DNA of 64,000 bases, from the NCBI RefSeq assembly GCF_963576615.1, contig NC_088711.1:38994621-39058620 (forward strand), in the 5' to 3' direction. This DNA is from Watersipora subatra. Lineage: Eukaryota > Bryozoa > Gymnolaemata > Cheilostomatida > Watersiporidae. Position numbers and translations under genes: made by a program. How positions within the stretch are numbered: the first letter of the stretch is position 1; the number at the start of each line of letters is the position of its first letter. Positions 1 through 12,100 of this stretch are shown piece after piece. Under the pieces are notes generated by a model. The model was not told the origin of the DNA. It made no database searches and worked only from the letters and a program-made list of their open reading frames with translations.

Positions 1-388
1 AGCTGGATGTGTTTAAAAGATTTCATAGCAAACTTTTTCCACTTGATTTCATACTCTTTTTCATTGAAAAACTGTATTTCAACAAAGTAGTATGCCTACC
101 AGTAATTATTTTAAACTGTAATAAGAATTGAAACTTGTGTTTACACAAAGTAACTGTGCTAGTATTTGGGTAGGATATATGGATGGCGACAAACAAATAG
201 ATGTTTTTGTCAGTTTATTTGTTTAATTTGTTTAATTGTGCCTTGTATACAGCAACCCAGAACAACCATGCATATAAACACAAAAGGAATGTACACAAAT
301 ACTGACAAAATATACATGGTGATTATTAAAAAACAAACAAATGCATCCAATGATTTGAAATATGGTATGTTATTAAAACTTACAATAG

Positions 389-846
389 TTAGGTGATATC
401 CTCCAACCTCCAAACACTAGTAAGACTGTAACGTGCCCCAGTTAAAGTAGGTAAGATATAATAAAAGCTTGCTGTTGCTTGTGGATCAATTAGCCAGTAA
501 CGATTGCATCCTGGAATAAAACAGTTAAGTCCATCTTAATACATGCGTACAAAGACATTGATAAAAGTGCAAAATTACATAATGAACATGCCCCAAAACA
601 CATGTAGTAAAAGTAGAGTAAGATGAACTTACTGTAAAATCAGATGTTCTTTATGATCTGTGTAGATAAGGAGTTGAAAAACCGGCACATTTTAAGATAT
701 TCTTTTAAGGTGGCCTTGCAAACCAACTAGTGACCAGTGTTAAACGCTAAAGTCGTTATAATGATGAATAAAAGCAATGCTTGTGATTAACCTGAAAAGT
801 TAAGGCAAGTAGTATAATGCAGACAATAGCACTGCTTGTACCAAAT
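389..846 (-). CDS. Candidate 3' exons of an unidentified gene (exons 846-792 and 510-389)
   Basis: Two exon-like segments on the minus strand join in phase. The first (846-792) follows a TTGTTTCAG acceptor, reads 18 codons starting IWYKQCYCLHY, and ends one base into a codon at a CAG|GTTAAT donor. The second (510-389) follows TTTATTCCAG, completes a Gly codon, and reads 39 codons (CNRYWLIDPQATAS...) to a TAA at 391-389. The join is Cys-rich around the splice and ends in WRLEDIT. A GTAAGT donor near 639 and pyrimidine-rich acceptors near 663 and 1320 suggest further or alternative exons, but I could not link them in phase. No family is recognised. Open frames this short also occur by chance, so the model rests mainly on splice signals and matching phase. 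Confidence 0.35.
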
Positions 847-1801
847 CTGAAACAATAACTAGTATGTTTAGATGCTACAGTTAAATAAATAGTTTTTCAG
901 TGAATAGTCTTTCAGCTGACAGAAATTAAATGAATCATGTAAAATTTTAGCAAAGTGTATTTTGAGAAATCAGTATTTAAAGCCTATATCAGAAAAGCCC
1001 TTATTATCAGACAAATGTAGAGAAAGAGATGAACACTCGAGCAATAAACCAGATTAAGTCAAATAGGAATAGGCAATGCTTGCTTTGTACAGTATGGCAA
1101 AACTGCGGCCTGCGATTCTTTGATCTTTGTTAAATACGATGCATTCTATTAATAGGAGTTGTCTATTCATTAATCTAACAATAGAGTATGATAAGGATCT
1201 TAATAACCCCTTACATGCTTTATTCAAATCTAGTGGCAGTCAGTTTCAATGCTCGCAAAACTCACTTAAGAAAAGGAGTTGTGTGAATTGAAGAAAAAGA
1301 GATGATAACTCTGGTCCTACTCTGAAAACTGGTAATCTGTACAGGTTTTGAGTATCAGTAGTGCTTCACCTTGCTCTCCAATAAAATCTGCTTTAATTTT
1401 TTATAACTGTTTTTAATCTCTTTCTGTTGGTGCAATTTTTAAGTGGTAAAACAAACTTTAATAGTACATTATTAGTAGTACAGAACAGGCAGTTTTGCTT
1501 AAAGAAGTCATAGATATAATAAGAAAATCAGGAAAAACTCTTCAAAAATCGAAAAATATCTGTAAAAGTTTGAGGTAGTTTGTAGGAGCTGCAGATTTTT
1601 GTTGGAAGCTTAATACTATTGCAGGCAAGTTTGTTTGGGCTATTTGAGACCACCTGAGCTAATTAATTTTTCACAAATTGATTTTTTTTCAAATCATTGA
1701 CACACTCTTATTTATAATACTGTATATGTGTATTATGTTTTCATGATGCTGGTAAATACAAATAAGCATGTGTCAAGTCAATTCTTCATATAACTTTTTC
1801 T

Positions 1802-1930
1802 CTAGCTATGGTACTTTTGGAAGCATTTGCCTTTGCAGAGGCCTATATCGCAGTCTTGACACCATGTGCTTCTTTTTGTTTCTCTATAACCTTGCCTTTG
1901 CCTATAGCCTTCGGAGGATGCCATGACAGT
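1802..1930 (-). pseudogene. piggyBac transposase C-terminal Cys-rich end (fossil)
   Basis: The minus-strand frame ending at the TAG at 1804-1802 reads TKRSTWCQDCDIGLCKGKC followed by FQKYHS. This is the layout of the Cys-rich zinc-binding end of piggyBac-type transposases (family knowledge): an aromatic-Cys-x2-Cys-D-x-x-L-Cys-x3-Cys-F-x-x-YH stop. The upstream CxxC pair normally present is not seen, and no DDE core is readable farther upstream, so only the tail survives. It fits the presence of TTAA-flanked MITEs in this window, since TTAA is the piggyBac target. Confidence 0.6.
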
Positions 1931-2709
1931 AAAAGAAATTGTTTTGCACTCTGGGAAAACGTTTACAAAGCAGAAACAAGAGCAGAAAGAAGCTACAAAC
2001 AAATTGTAATTTGTAAAAGCTGTTAATTTTATTTAAATATGTTTTTATTTTGGATTTTTCATTCGTTTATTATTGCAAAAACGATCGTTTGTTTCTCAAA
2101 ACAGCTTATTTTTTGTTGCTAACAGAGAGCAGTCTATTAATTACTATTGTGGATTATTATTGGTAAAAAAATTAAACAAAAGAAGGCAATAAGCCAACCA
2201 GAAATCAACTTATAATAAACATTTGTGTGGCGACATAATAGTCGCTCTGCCCATTAGCATCAGTATCGCAAAACGACAAAAATGTCGCTATGCCTGCAAA
2301 AGGCTAAATTTTCACAAGCAACTTTGGATAGTGACTTGTCAAAATCATGCATGAACAAAATCTCTATAGAGACCATAAAAACAATTCGTCAAATTCTTAT
2401 AGGTACAATAACCTCAGTTAGCTAACTCTTTATAGAGACCACAATAATGGTTGATCAATATTCTGTAGACATTATATAAGTGTACAAGTAAATTATTTTG
2501 TGTTGATTGTTGAAATATCTCAGTTGCTAGAAAAGCTGACTACGCTACTGTCACCAGTACCTTGACATTTTACATCTAGTTCAGCTTGGAATCATGTGTG
2601 ATGAGTTTGGTCTTTTGATGAGTAACCAGGCAGCAGTCAGCACTGCTGCTCTTGGCCTTTTCTACGTTCAACTGTATGACTGAAAAGATTTGAATAGCTA
2701 TTTGCTTTG

Positions 2710-2782
2710 AGTTGGCTGAATTAGCTTTGAATAGCTCATAATGAGTCATAGCTTGATAGCTCATAATGAGTCATAGCTTGAT
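2710..2782. repeat. Short tandem duplication (about 26 bp)
   Basis: The string containing AGCTCATAATGAGTCATAGC occurs twice back to back (about 2731-2782). Each copy contains the palindrome-like core CTCATAATGAG. The rest of 2030-3400 shows no gene that I can support. Confidence 0.6.
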
Positions 2783-3418
2783 CCATGTGAGTAAAAAGAC
2801 AATAACAAAGTTGAATTTAAAAACAACATTTATATTTCTGATGAGAGTGTTTGCTTATCAGCTCAAGTTAAAGAGAGCGTACTTCTTCCCGTTGTGACAG
2901 TTTTTATTTCATGCCGGCGGTCTCTTTCATCATTTCACATTCTTTATTGTCTCTCAATCCTGTTACCTTGTCATTAAGTATCATATTCTTCAAGTAACAG
3001 TGACAATAAAGTCATGATTAGTTGCAGTAAAATTCAATAAAATGGCATTGACATTAATCAATAAATCAACATTTTCCTATTCCCCTCATAATCTAGTCAA
3101 ATAAATCGATAATTCTGCATTTTAAATATCATTTACTTAACATGGACGCTCTAAATTTAACATAATATCTAAAACAAACGTGTTTTGCAGTTGTTCACTT
3201 GTTTCTGCTATTGTTTTTGTTGGTTTTACGCAGTTGAAGGCTCCAGCAATGATAAGGAAATTTTTTCAAATAACAGCTTTCCAAATATTTGCGTAAAATT
3301 TTTTTTTACATTACAAGATTAGAATGCTATATAGTTAGTATTGACCATTCATGCGTGCAGGGAGGAAGTTGACAACGCTTGCTTTTTAAAACGTTCAATA
3401 TTATCAGTTGTGTTACAG

Positions 3419-4037
3419 TTCAATTCATGGACTAGTTAGCCTGAGGGAACGCATCCTTGACTGCTGTGCTTTTATGAAGGAATGCCATGTTCATAAAACC
3501 TGTGTAGACTTAGGTCAAATTATGGTAAGTTCAGTTTGGTTTTTGGTTGTTACGAGTCTTTAGAGACAATGTACTTTTAGATTTCTTATGAACCGAAACA
3601 TGATACAGGTCTAAGGCATTGAATAAATAATGCAATATGATGAAGTTAAGACATAGTTTGTGATGAATGCTGTACCAAATGGCAGAAGTAAAATGTTTTG
3701 TTAAAAAGAAAAAGTAAAAAAATCTAGTGAGGTGGCGAATGATAACTTTTTGAATTTAGTTCAGTCCCGTGTGGTGGCTCTTTGCCCACTTTATTATGTC
3801 AGCCGCTGTATGAACATTTTTGATGCTCGGTTATGCTTGCCTTTAGTGCTCATTATATTCCGATGCTTAGATAGAGTCACTATTAAGAGCATATGCGCTG
3901 CCAATCTTGTTCATAATTACTTAAAGGGTCGATTATGCAGATACATGTTCAGGGAGGATTTTCGTGCCATTATATTAGTCGCTACACCAACTGTGCAGTT
4001 CTGTTTTGTCTTGGCACCAAGTATGATAAGGAGTTAA
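3419..4037 (+). CDS. Candidate Cys-rich protein, last two exons (3419-3524, 3765-4037)
   Basis: The first exon follows a GTGTTACAG acceptor (an alternative in-frame acceptor lies at 3407). It reads ...LRERILDCCAFMKECHVHK and ends in phase 0 at a perfect GTAAGT donor (3525). The second follows TTTAGTTCAG and continues in phase 0 for 90 codons from 3765 to a TAA at 4035-4037, with Cys spread throughout (VALCPLYYVSRC, RCLDRV, SICAAN, GRLCRYM). No start codon lies in the first exon, so an upstream exon is needed. No domain is recognised. The hydrophobic, Cys-containing second exon could be a membrane or secreted segment, but no clear transmembrane topology is visible. The evidence is the donor, the acceptor, the phase match and a longer-than-usual open frame. 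Confidence 0.37.
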
Positions 4038-4598
4038 TATTTTTGTCAGTAAATTTTTCAGGTTAATCAATAAAGTTATATAATAAGGAATATGTATTAT
4101 TCTATTACTCACAAAAAGAATTATTGGAATTGTGGACGTATCATTTTTGATAGCCAATGAGAACCAAGCAATTAAAAAGCATTTTAAACAAGCATGCTGC
4201 TTTAACACTGATATCAACTTATAGGTTCTGGTAAGATTTTTTCTATAGTAACATACATTAGTATTACTCTACTTTGCAACAGAATTAAACCTGCTACTGA
4301 ATGAAAGTCTTCACGCTTGTACTTTTGTTTGGTTACTTTCTGATACCTGATGCTTTTTATGCTGCTATAATATGGCTAGGTAGTTCTGTTTAAATGGTTG
4401 TTGGAAACTGGCTTTCTTTGAAATTCTGGCTTACATAAAATTCATTTTGTTTATTCAACCTGTGGTTGGTCATTAGTCATTTCATTTCGATTTAAAAAGT
4501 TGCTACGTGTAACCTGTCTGCAAGGCACAGATGACTCCATTTCTTTTAGCACAAGTGATTGCTAAATGAAGTAAACTTGATAACAAGCTTCAGTTTAA

Positions 4599-5457
4599 AG
4601 GTTGACTCGCAAAAAAATTCACATTACTGTTATTTGGTATCAAAAGATTTACCTTGTCTTAGTCTGTCGTGTTGTAGGCACAAAATATGTGAAAAATGTG
4701 ATTACAAGCTCTTAAAAGCTCAAAAACGAAAAGCCGCCGTAGATTGGAATCTTTTTATTTCGATGACGTTGTCATGAAATTTATTTATTGTCTTGTCACG
4801 TGATGTTCTCACATGAATTGAAATGCCAATAAAAATATCAGTGTAAAACTTATCTTAGCACGAATTTATGGCAAACACTTCGGGTTTTACCGAAGACTCC
4901 GTATCAAATATAGATGCTCGCTACTTTACAGTTTTGTTTCGGTTTGGTCTAATTGGCAAGTCGTAATCTGATCATGGGACCCAATACTTTGCTAATAATT
5001 TCTGCAGCACTTTTCGATTATCACAGGTGACCAACAGGCTCATCATGATTATTAGACAATGATATGTACTCTTCAAGCTAAGGCTAAAAAAATAAACAAT
5101 TTTTTACGGTAAGTTATAAGATATCACTGCTAAAAGTGACAGCCTTTCAAAAATAGACAATAGACATGGTTTTATTGAATGCGTAAAGTACATTTGTGAA
5201 AATATTTCGACGAATAAGGTTGCATGAAAGTGTAAACAGAAACCATCTCTCACAACTACGTCACATTTGAGCCGTTTTGGAAAGAGAATCCAAACTATGG
5301 CAGTCTCGTGTGGCTGCGATTTTATGTTCGTTTTTGAGCTTTTAAGAGCTTGTAATCACCTTTCCACATATTTTGCACCTACAACACAACAGAGTAAGAA
5401 ATGGTGAATCTTTTTATATCAAATAACTGTAATGTGAATTTTGTTGCAAGTCAACCT
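4599..5457. mobile_element. TTAA-flanked MITE, copy 1
   Basis: An 859-bp element with TIRs of roughly 140-150 bp: AGGTTGAC at the left and GTCAACCT at the right, continuing inward through matched arms that include AAGCTCTTAAAAGCTC. It is flanked by TTAA on both sides (4595-4598 and 5458-5461), the target-site duplication typical of piggyBac-like transposition. It has no coding capacity; the 72-codon frame at its left end is part of the TIR. A second copy in reverse orientation lies at 44470-45356. Confidence 0.88.
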
Positions 5458-5908
5458 TTAAGTCATTACTTTGAAGCTCTGGCTTACCTCCATTTTTTTA
5501 TAGTGAACTTTTTCTAAATGCTTTCAAATTTCTTTTGCAATTACTCGCCAAAGATTTTACTGTCATACTTTACAAAGAGTTGTTAACTTTCAATAGCTAG
5601 AGAACCCGACATCTGTACAGAACATAACTTTATCTTTAAATCTCTTTAGCTGGTATTGAAATGTGCTGCCAAGCAGTAGCACTGCAAGCATCAGAATTGG
5701 TTGGCCACCACATACATTCGCACTAGTGTGTATCTTAGCCTGTGGTTCTTTGGTGTTGTATGCATAAATACTGTTTTCGTTGGTGTTAGTTGGTACTGTG
5801 TAATATTATTATTTGAGAATGCCAGATGATGTGCTGTCTTCAACTAATATTACATAAGATGCTCCTATGATTCTATTGCTGACTTACCAGCATATCAGAG
5901 TAGTGGGG

Positions 5909-7040
5909 TAGAGGTGGAACGAGACAGGTTTTTTAAGCTCGAGACGAGACTCGAGACACTCTCTTGTAAAAATTCAAGACTTGAGACACGAGACAGTAAA
6001 ATAATGAGCATTTGGTGATGATTTCACTACACAATTACTAGCTACTTGGTAGATATAAAATTAATAAAACTCTTTTTAAATTGAATTTTCACCTGGTGTA
6101 AACGATTTAAATACAACATTTTAATAGTGATATGCATGTAGTTTTTGTAAACAAAAGTGACACAAACAGCTCTAAAATACCGAAGTTATATATTCTAAGA
6201 ATTTTGAGCTTGATTGATCATAATTATTATAAACATATTGCTTTGTACATGTATATTTTTACCATCTATTGAATAGTTTTTACTTTTTAATGTAATGTGT
6301 AATGAAACCGATAGCCGTCACTCTACAAAGAAATACCGCAACTAAAAGAACACACGATAACACTTTCATTCTTATCGTTTCATTAAAGTTTTCTTTGTGT
6401 ATTAGCTGTAGTATGTGAATTATATTTAAATTGTACTCATGAAATTATATTAATTACTGTATACATGCACATGTATATCCTTACATTGAGCTAACAAAAC
6501 GTCATTGTTAACCGAGCACGGACTATGGTCGACACGGCCTTTCGTTCGTTTCTCCGTGTCCGGGCAAGTTTTACCCGCGATTGGTAGTATATACGTAAAA
6601 GAGGCCCGAATTTTATGAAGGGCAGTTGGTGTTTAGACACGATACGATAAAATACAGACATTTTACCCGCAAAAGTCTTATTTATTAAATTGGATTATCC
6701 GAAGAGTAATTAGATACGACCCGGTATCTGTTTTAACGACACAGAACCGAACTAAAAAATAACAGGGCCGTTGTCCGGACTACATGATTAGACTCAGTGG
6801 CCAACATAATCAGTAGCAACAGGTAGTAACGGACCGGGTATAACCTTAAAGGCAGTTGCCCGCAATCCATTACAATATATGGAGTTGTTGCTACCGCAAA
6901 AAGCCATGTTTTAACAACCGTGCGCAGGCGCTTTAGTTCTACTTCCTGTCTCGAGTTTGGCAATAGTTAAGTCGAGACGAGACCGATACGAGACGAGACA
7001 GGTCGATACTCGAGACGTCTCGTGTCTAGTTCCACCTCTA
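5909..7040. mobile_element. hAT-like non-autonomous DNA transposon
   Basis: An 1132-bp element bounded by perfect 12-bp TIRs (TAGAGGTGGAAC and GTTCCACCTCTA) and a perfect 8-bp target duplication, TAGTGGGG (5901-5908 and 7041-7048). An 8-bp duplication with a TAGnG-type terminus is the hAT signature. Both ends carry arrays of GAGAC/CGAGAC motifs, probable transposase-binding subterminal repeats. The interior (about 6500-6960) is more GC-rich than its surroundings, with no reading frame above about 76 codons and no recognisable transposase. Confidence 0.9.
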
Positions 7041-7989
7041 TAGTGGGGTACATATAGTCTTCTTGACTGCCAACTATATGTAAACAAATACTTCATATCT
7101 CCTTCTGACCTGACAGATTTGAAGTCTAAACAACTGTTGTAGGATTTTTATCAGTAAAGATCATGCTTTGAAACAACCTAACTTCCAGGCAAGCTGTTAG
7201 GGATTATGTTGACGTCTCAAACTGAGGAAAGCTTCTCTTCTATCTCTGTTGACTATTTATAGCCTTAAAATTAGAGTCAAAGGTTAAAAACTTTGGGCTA
7301 GCTTGAATTAATGCGATGAACAAGTTCATATATCGATTGTTTATCAATAGAAACCTGATCCAACTAGTCGGCGCTTGAGGGCTGGTGTATGGCCTCTTGT
7401 AGCTGTCTTCTACCTGCTGCTTGATATTCTCAAATTGTGATAGTCTTTTTATTGAGCAAGTGAGCAAGCAAAAATCTACCAATAAAACTTATACTTACAT
7501 GCAACGAACCCAAAGAAATTATTTTGGCATACACTCATTAGAAGTCAAGTGCACATAATAGTTAATTATAACAATATCAGCCACAGCTTTTAGCAATGTA
7601 TTAGTTGATATGTTCTTATCAGCTGTCAGCTGACCTCAACCAACATGGCTGCGACATATCCTTGTCTATCTTCATTAAAGCTAAATCTACTAAATTCTTT
7701 CTGCAATTACGCGGAGTACTCTGATGCCAGGCGCACCACACGCACACTCCTTGTGTCGAGTTCTAATGATATACTTATAAGTACAGAGGTCATGCGGTGA
7801 TATTTGTTAGAAGGCAATCAACCATTACATGTTTTGAAATATCAGCAATTAGCTATAGAAAAACAACAACTGATAAAAAATTAAGTTTGTACCCCAAAAC
7901 ACTCACATAGGAGAATATTGTGAGAGGACGATATGTAAGCGCCCAGTGTGAGATATTCTACTGACATCTTTTGGTATTTAAATTTTTAG

Positions 7990-8222
7990 CTAATTGCATT
8001 ACACTAGTTGTAGACTCCAGCTGTGTTGGTAGTTACAATAATTTGATAAAAGTTTGCATCACAAGCTTCTCATATGTAGGTTCTACGGAGATTAAATTAT
8101 TCTGCTCTGCAGCTGTCAAGATGGCCATGAATTCATTGGATTTTCTAATAGCTTTAAAGTATATATTTATATCTAGGGATATGGTTGAGCAGGAGTATAA
8201 AATTTACAAAGTTCAGCGTTAG
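7990..8222 (+). CDS. Candidate terminal exon, unidentified
   Basis: After the acceptor AATTTTTAG at 7989, a frame reads NCITLVVDSSCVGSYNNLIK and stays open to a stop at 8220-8222. It contains four Cys and ends MVEQEYKIYKVQR. A short upstream piece ending ...GEYCERTI at a GTAAGC donor (7935) would join in phase across a 55-nt intron, but its own acceptor is weak. An internal GTAGGT donor at 8076 could end the exon earlier. No family is recognised. Confidence 0.27.
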
Positions 8223-8894
8223 TCTCCAAACAACCTCTCTATTTGAGCTGTCATAGATTTACGCGCAAACGTTGTACGAACTGTGTAATCTAAAACAGCA
8301 AGTGCATTCGCCCTTTTGCTGCTTGGAGGTAAATTGAGACAAGCTGTCCCATGTTCAAGTTATTAATACAATAACAAATTATGTATTTCATCATTGGATC
8401 CTATAAGCAAATTTACACATCAAATGAAAAAATTCAACTAATCCCAGTTGATAATTGCCACTAACCGTATCAACTTGCATATGACTTGGATTCAATGCAA
8501 AAATTTTCTTTTATTCGAAATGGTGTATTAATTTGCTTTTAGCTTAAAAATCTGCTTGTTTAGTAAATGAAAAGGCATAAAACTCTATCTCAACTAAAAA
8601 TTGCATTCTGCGAGAACTTGGCTTGAAGTTAAAACTGCTGATTGTTATTTGTTGTGTTTATTTACATTTTTAATTTCTAAACAAGGTTATCTCATAATGT
8701 TTTGCATAGTTAAAAACTTAGCTATACTCTATAAACACTGTGATGAAGGATTGTAAAGTTTTTAATAGAATCTAAGTTATTCTATGAGTTGGTACGTCAC
8801 CTACTATGCAGGAATTTTGCTGTTCCATGAGGGATTGTCAGTTGTGCCAACAACGCACAGAAAACAGCTATATACAGAACTAGTCTAAAATTCA

Positions 8895-9440
8895 GAAAGG
8901 TGATTAATGAGTGCTTGGCTTCTAAGCTGACTATTCTGAGTTCAAAACCTGCAAAAGGTTGTTTTTTTACAATTCTTATCTATGACTTCGGACACACAGA
9001 TAGATATGGCTCTTCTTCATGTAAAAACTGAATGCAATTTATTTGATGATTGAGACAGTGTATTGATTTGCTTTTTAGCTTAAAAACTAAAGCTTTTTTG
9101 AACCAAAGAAAATTGGAACAATCCAACTCAAATCAAAATTGCATTTTGAGAAAAATGGTTTTCAATCTGTCGTACATATTGTTATGCAGTTTGTTTAAAT
9201 TATTCAAGACTGTGTCCAGCAAGAGATCATCATGGGTAGTGCACAATTATTCCTAGATGTGAGAAGGTGGTTGGGTGGCTCAGTGTGTAGTGTGCCTGGC
9301 TGCTAAAGAAATAGAAAACCCGAATTTTATTCCTGTGTGAGCCATATTTTTTCTTATTGCTCTCAGCGAGTCTTTGGACTGATGAACATGGCTCCTATTA
9401 TAGTAAAGACTATAGTGTCCGGCGTCACACGGGTTATTAA
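8895..9440 (+). repeat. tRNA-derived SINE-like copies
   Basis: Two adjacent copies carry degenerate RNA polymerase III A- and B-box-like strings (GAGTTCAAAACCTGC near 8938; GGTGGCTCAGTGTGTAG near 9273). The second has the head GAGATCATCATG...GCACAATTATT (from about 9222), which recurs at about 11957-12000. It ends near 9420 in the GTCCGGCGTCACACGGG tail shared with other repeats in the window. Confidence 0.55.
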
Positions 9441-9744
9441 ACGTTTAAGCACTGATATTTACTTTTAATCTACAAATACAACATTTTTCTTTCTAACTTT
9501 AAAACAGCAGTGTCTGCTTATTTTGTGTACTGTGTATATTTTTATGTAATTCCTACTGTATCAGCTGCAGTGTCTACTACAGCTTTATACTGATTGCAAT
9601 AATCTTGTTGACAATGTGAGTTTAAGCATTTTTCTTCACAAATAATGAGCACATAATTTTTCTTCTGGTCAGGCTTCACAGATAATGCTAGATGAAGTGT
9701 TAAACATGAAACTGGCAAGAATACTGAGTATGGCCACAATTATT

Positions 9745-9915
9745 CCAATGAAAAGTAATGTAACCGCTTGGCATATTAGATCACACGCCTGTCTGCAGAA
9801 CTGGAAGTTTTTAGTTCAAATCCAGTGCAACACAAATCTTTGTTTCTATAGCTTTATTGCTATAGCTAGACACACAAATGGCAGACAGACAAACACAGAG
9901 ATTTCTATATAGATA
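9745..9915 (+). repeat. tRNA-derived SINE-like copy
   Basis: A tRNA-like block (CCGCTTGGCATATTAGATC ... TAGTTCAAATCC) is followed by a TATAGCTAGACACACAAATGG tail of the kind also seen after the copies at 18420 and 46500. The 75-codon frame overlapping it is a by-product of the repeat. Confidence 0.55.
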
Positions 9916-10714
9916 CATATTTATATATAGATTAGCAAAGGAAATATGAACCAAGAGTAGATTCAAAGTATAAAGGAACTAAAGTACTAAACATTAGTAA
10001 AAAATAGAAACTCAGTCTATGCTTATGGAATTGGGTTGAATGCGGATAAACTAGTCACTGAATATGACACTCATTTTATTGAAAAAACAGCAGCGTACTA
10101 CATGATCATTAAAAACAATATAATAAACTGACATCGTGCCAGCAGAGCTCAACAATAATTGAGCCAAACAATTTTATAAATAAATGTTGACAGAAAAGCC
10201 ACATTCTTGAAACAAAGCCAGCATAGAGACAACTTCAGAAATTGCCAAAGATTAGTCACCACCTCCCAAAGCAAGCAATAAAACAATATAAAAGCTAAAC
10301 ATATCCAGTAACAATTGTTTTCAAAATTGTCATTTCTAACAAGAGAGCAGCACAATTAAAGCTTCACATTTTTAAAACTGCGGACAAAAACTTGTCGAAG
10401 TGGGGTGGAGACATTTGGAGAGTTTGGCATGATCTTTGTAGTTATCCCTTTGTCCTTCATCAAAGTTTTGGCACGATGCCATAGATTACCTTTTCAGAAG
10501 TTTAACATAATTTAGGTCATAGGCAGCACTGGATTGTCTAATAATAATAATGTAGTAATAATAATAATGATTGTTTAATAATGTAGTAATAAGTATTTAA
10601 TGACCAGGTGGTATTTTCACACACTCTATTATCAATGATAAGCATGACTCATGCTGTATGAAATAATCACTAGGACTAGAAAAGTGTCTCTGAAGCACCC
10701 AAACACGGTATTAA

Positions 10715-11169
10715 CGGTGAACTTGCACAAATTTCTAGTAAATTTTATTAGAAAGTGTCGGGTTTTCTTTTTATCGTTTGCGATTGTTTCCATGTTTAGG
10801 TGATCTGACTGCCAGGAACTTTCAAAATCAAAACCAAAAACCTTGGTCACGATTAAAATAATCAGGTCAAGCGAATGTTTGATTACAACTTCTATGGTTG
10901 CAAAGATACATGTATCGATGGAACAGAGATGTGTGATGCTGCAACTTGAAGGCGACAGCCGGTGTCAACTATTGCAACAATCATGCCTTGAGATGTCATT
11001 TTACACCTAGTTTTATTCTAAACATTTTAACAGCGATCAAATTTTGTTAATTTTAACCTTTAAACATTTGGACCGTCAAATCACTTCAAACATCAGAAAT
11101 AATTGTAAATAATAAAAAAATAATGATACTTTCTAATAAAATTTACTAAAACTTTGTGTAACTTCGTCT
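10715..11169. mobile_element. TTAA-flanked inverted-repeat element (MITE)
   Basis: About 38-bp TIRs (10719-10756 and 11128-11165) share the core TAGTAAATTTTATTAGAAAG with few mismatches. TTAA flanks both ends (10711-10714 and 11170-11173). The interior is about 370 bp and non-coding. A 19-bp string inside it (GATGCTGCAACTTGAAGG) recurs at about 21785. Confidence 0.75.
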
Positions 11170-11954
11170 TTAAGCAAAATACAAATGTATATATATGTAT
11201 ATATATATTAACTAGGATAAGCATGCATTAATTACACTACAGACATAAGGCTCACTGTTTGTAGTAGTAGGATGAATGACAGACTAAAATTATGTATATG
11301 TGCATCCAAAGTACATATTTCTCCTTTCTCAGCTAGTAGTACAACAATTGTTCCTAATTGATTTCCAAATTCATCCTCATTTGCTCTGTATTTATTACTT
11401 GATCAGGAGGTCAAGAGAGATGCAAGTCGATTGGCGCAATAATCTCTCTGACCACTAGTGCCGTTAGTCGCCCTCAAAAGTGATCAATAAATCAGGAGAA
11501 AGCAGTAGCAAACTTCTATGTCATCTATTGCACTAAGTTAACTGTTTTGTACTAAATTCCTCTTTTGTAGCCGTCCTTGTGACCATGTTTTTCACAGGTG
11601 TACAATTAGAAAAATTTTAATTTTTCTTTCAGAATGAAACCCAAAAGTTTTAACTGTGAACACTGAGCTGGCATCTTTACTTCCTCAGCATCATTTGACC
11701 AATCAGCTATCTTAAATTTCAACTCTGCGATCACGTGCATAATAAAAACTCTCTCAGTTTCTTTGAATGTTTTGAGGGTCTACCTGCGGCCAACATGTTT
11801 ACACTCTCAACTTTAAAAGTTATAAAAGCACCTTAGAACATACATTGAACATAGATATAGGAGTTTGGCATGATAGTTTCAGCCAATGACAATTTCTTGC
11901 GATGTTACTCTATCCATTATCATGATTAGTACGCCGACAGTTTGCTGCGCTGCG

Positions 11955-12100
11955 AGAGATCATCATGTGTAATAAATCTGTGCACAATTATTTATAAATG
12001 TGGCTAGATAGCTGCGTAGTGCAGTGGTAGCCCTTGACTTTGGATCAGAATATTGGGATTCAAATCACGTGTGGTGCAATCATTTTTTCCTCAAGCCCTT
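11955..12100 (+). repeat. tRNA-derived SINE-like copy
   Basis: It has the same head as the copy at 9222 (GAGATCATCATG... GCACAATTATT). A tRNA-like part follows: GTAGTGCAGTGGTAGC as A-box and GGGATTCAAATC as B-box. It is truncated before the CCCGGCGTTGC tail. Confidence 0.6.
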
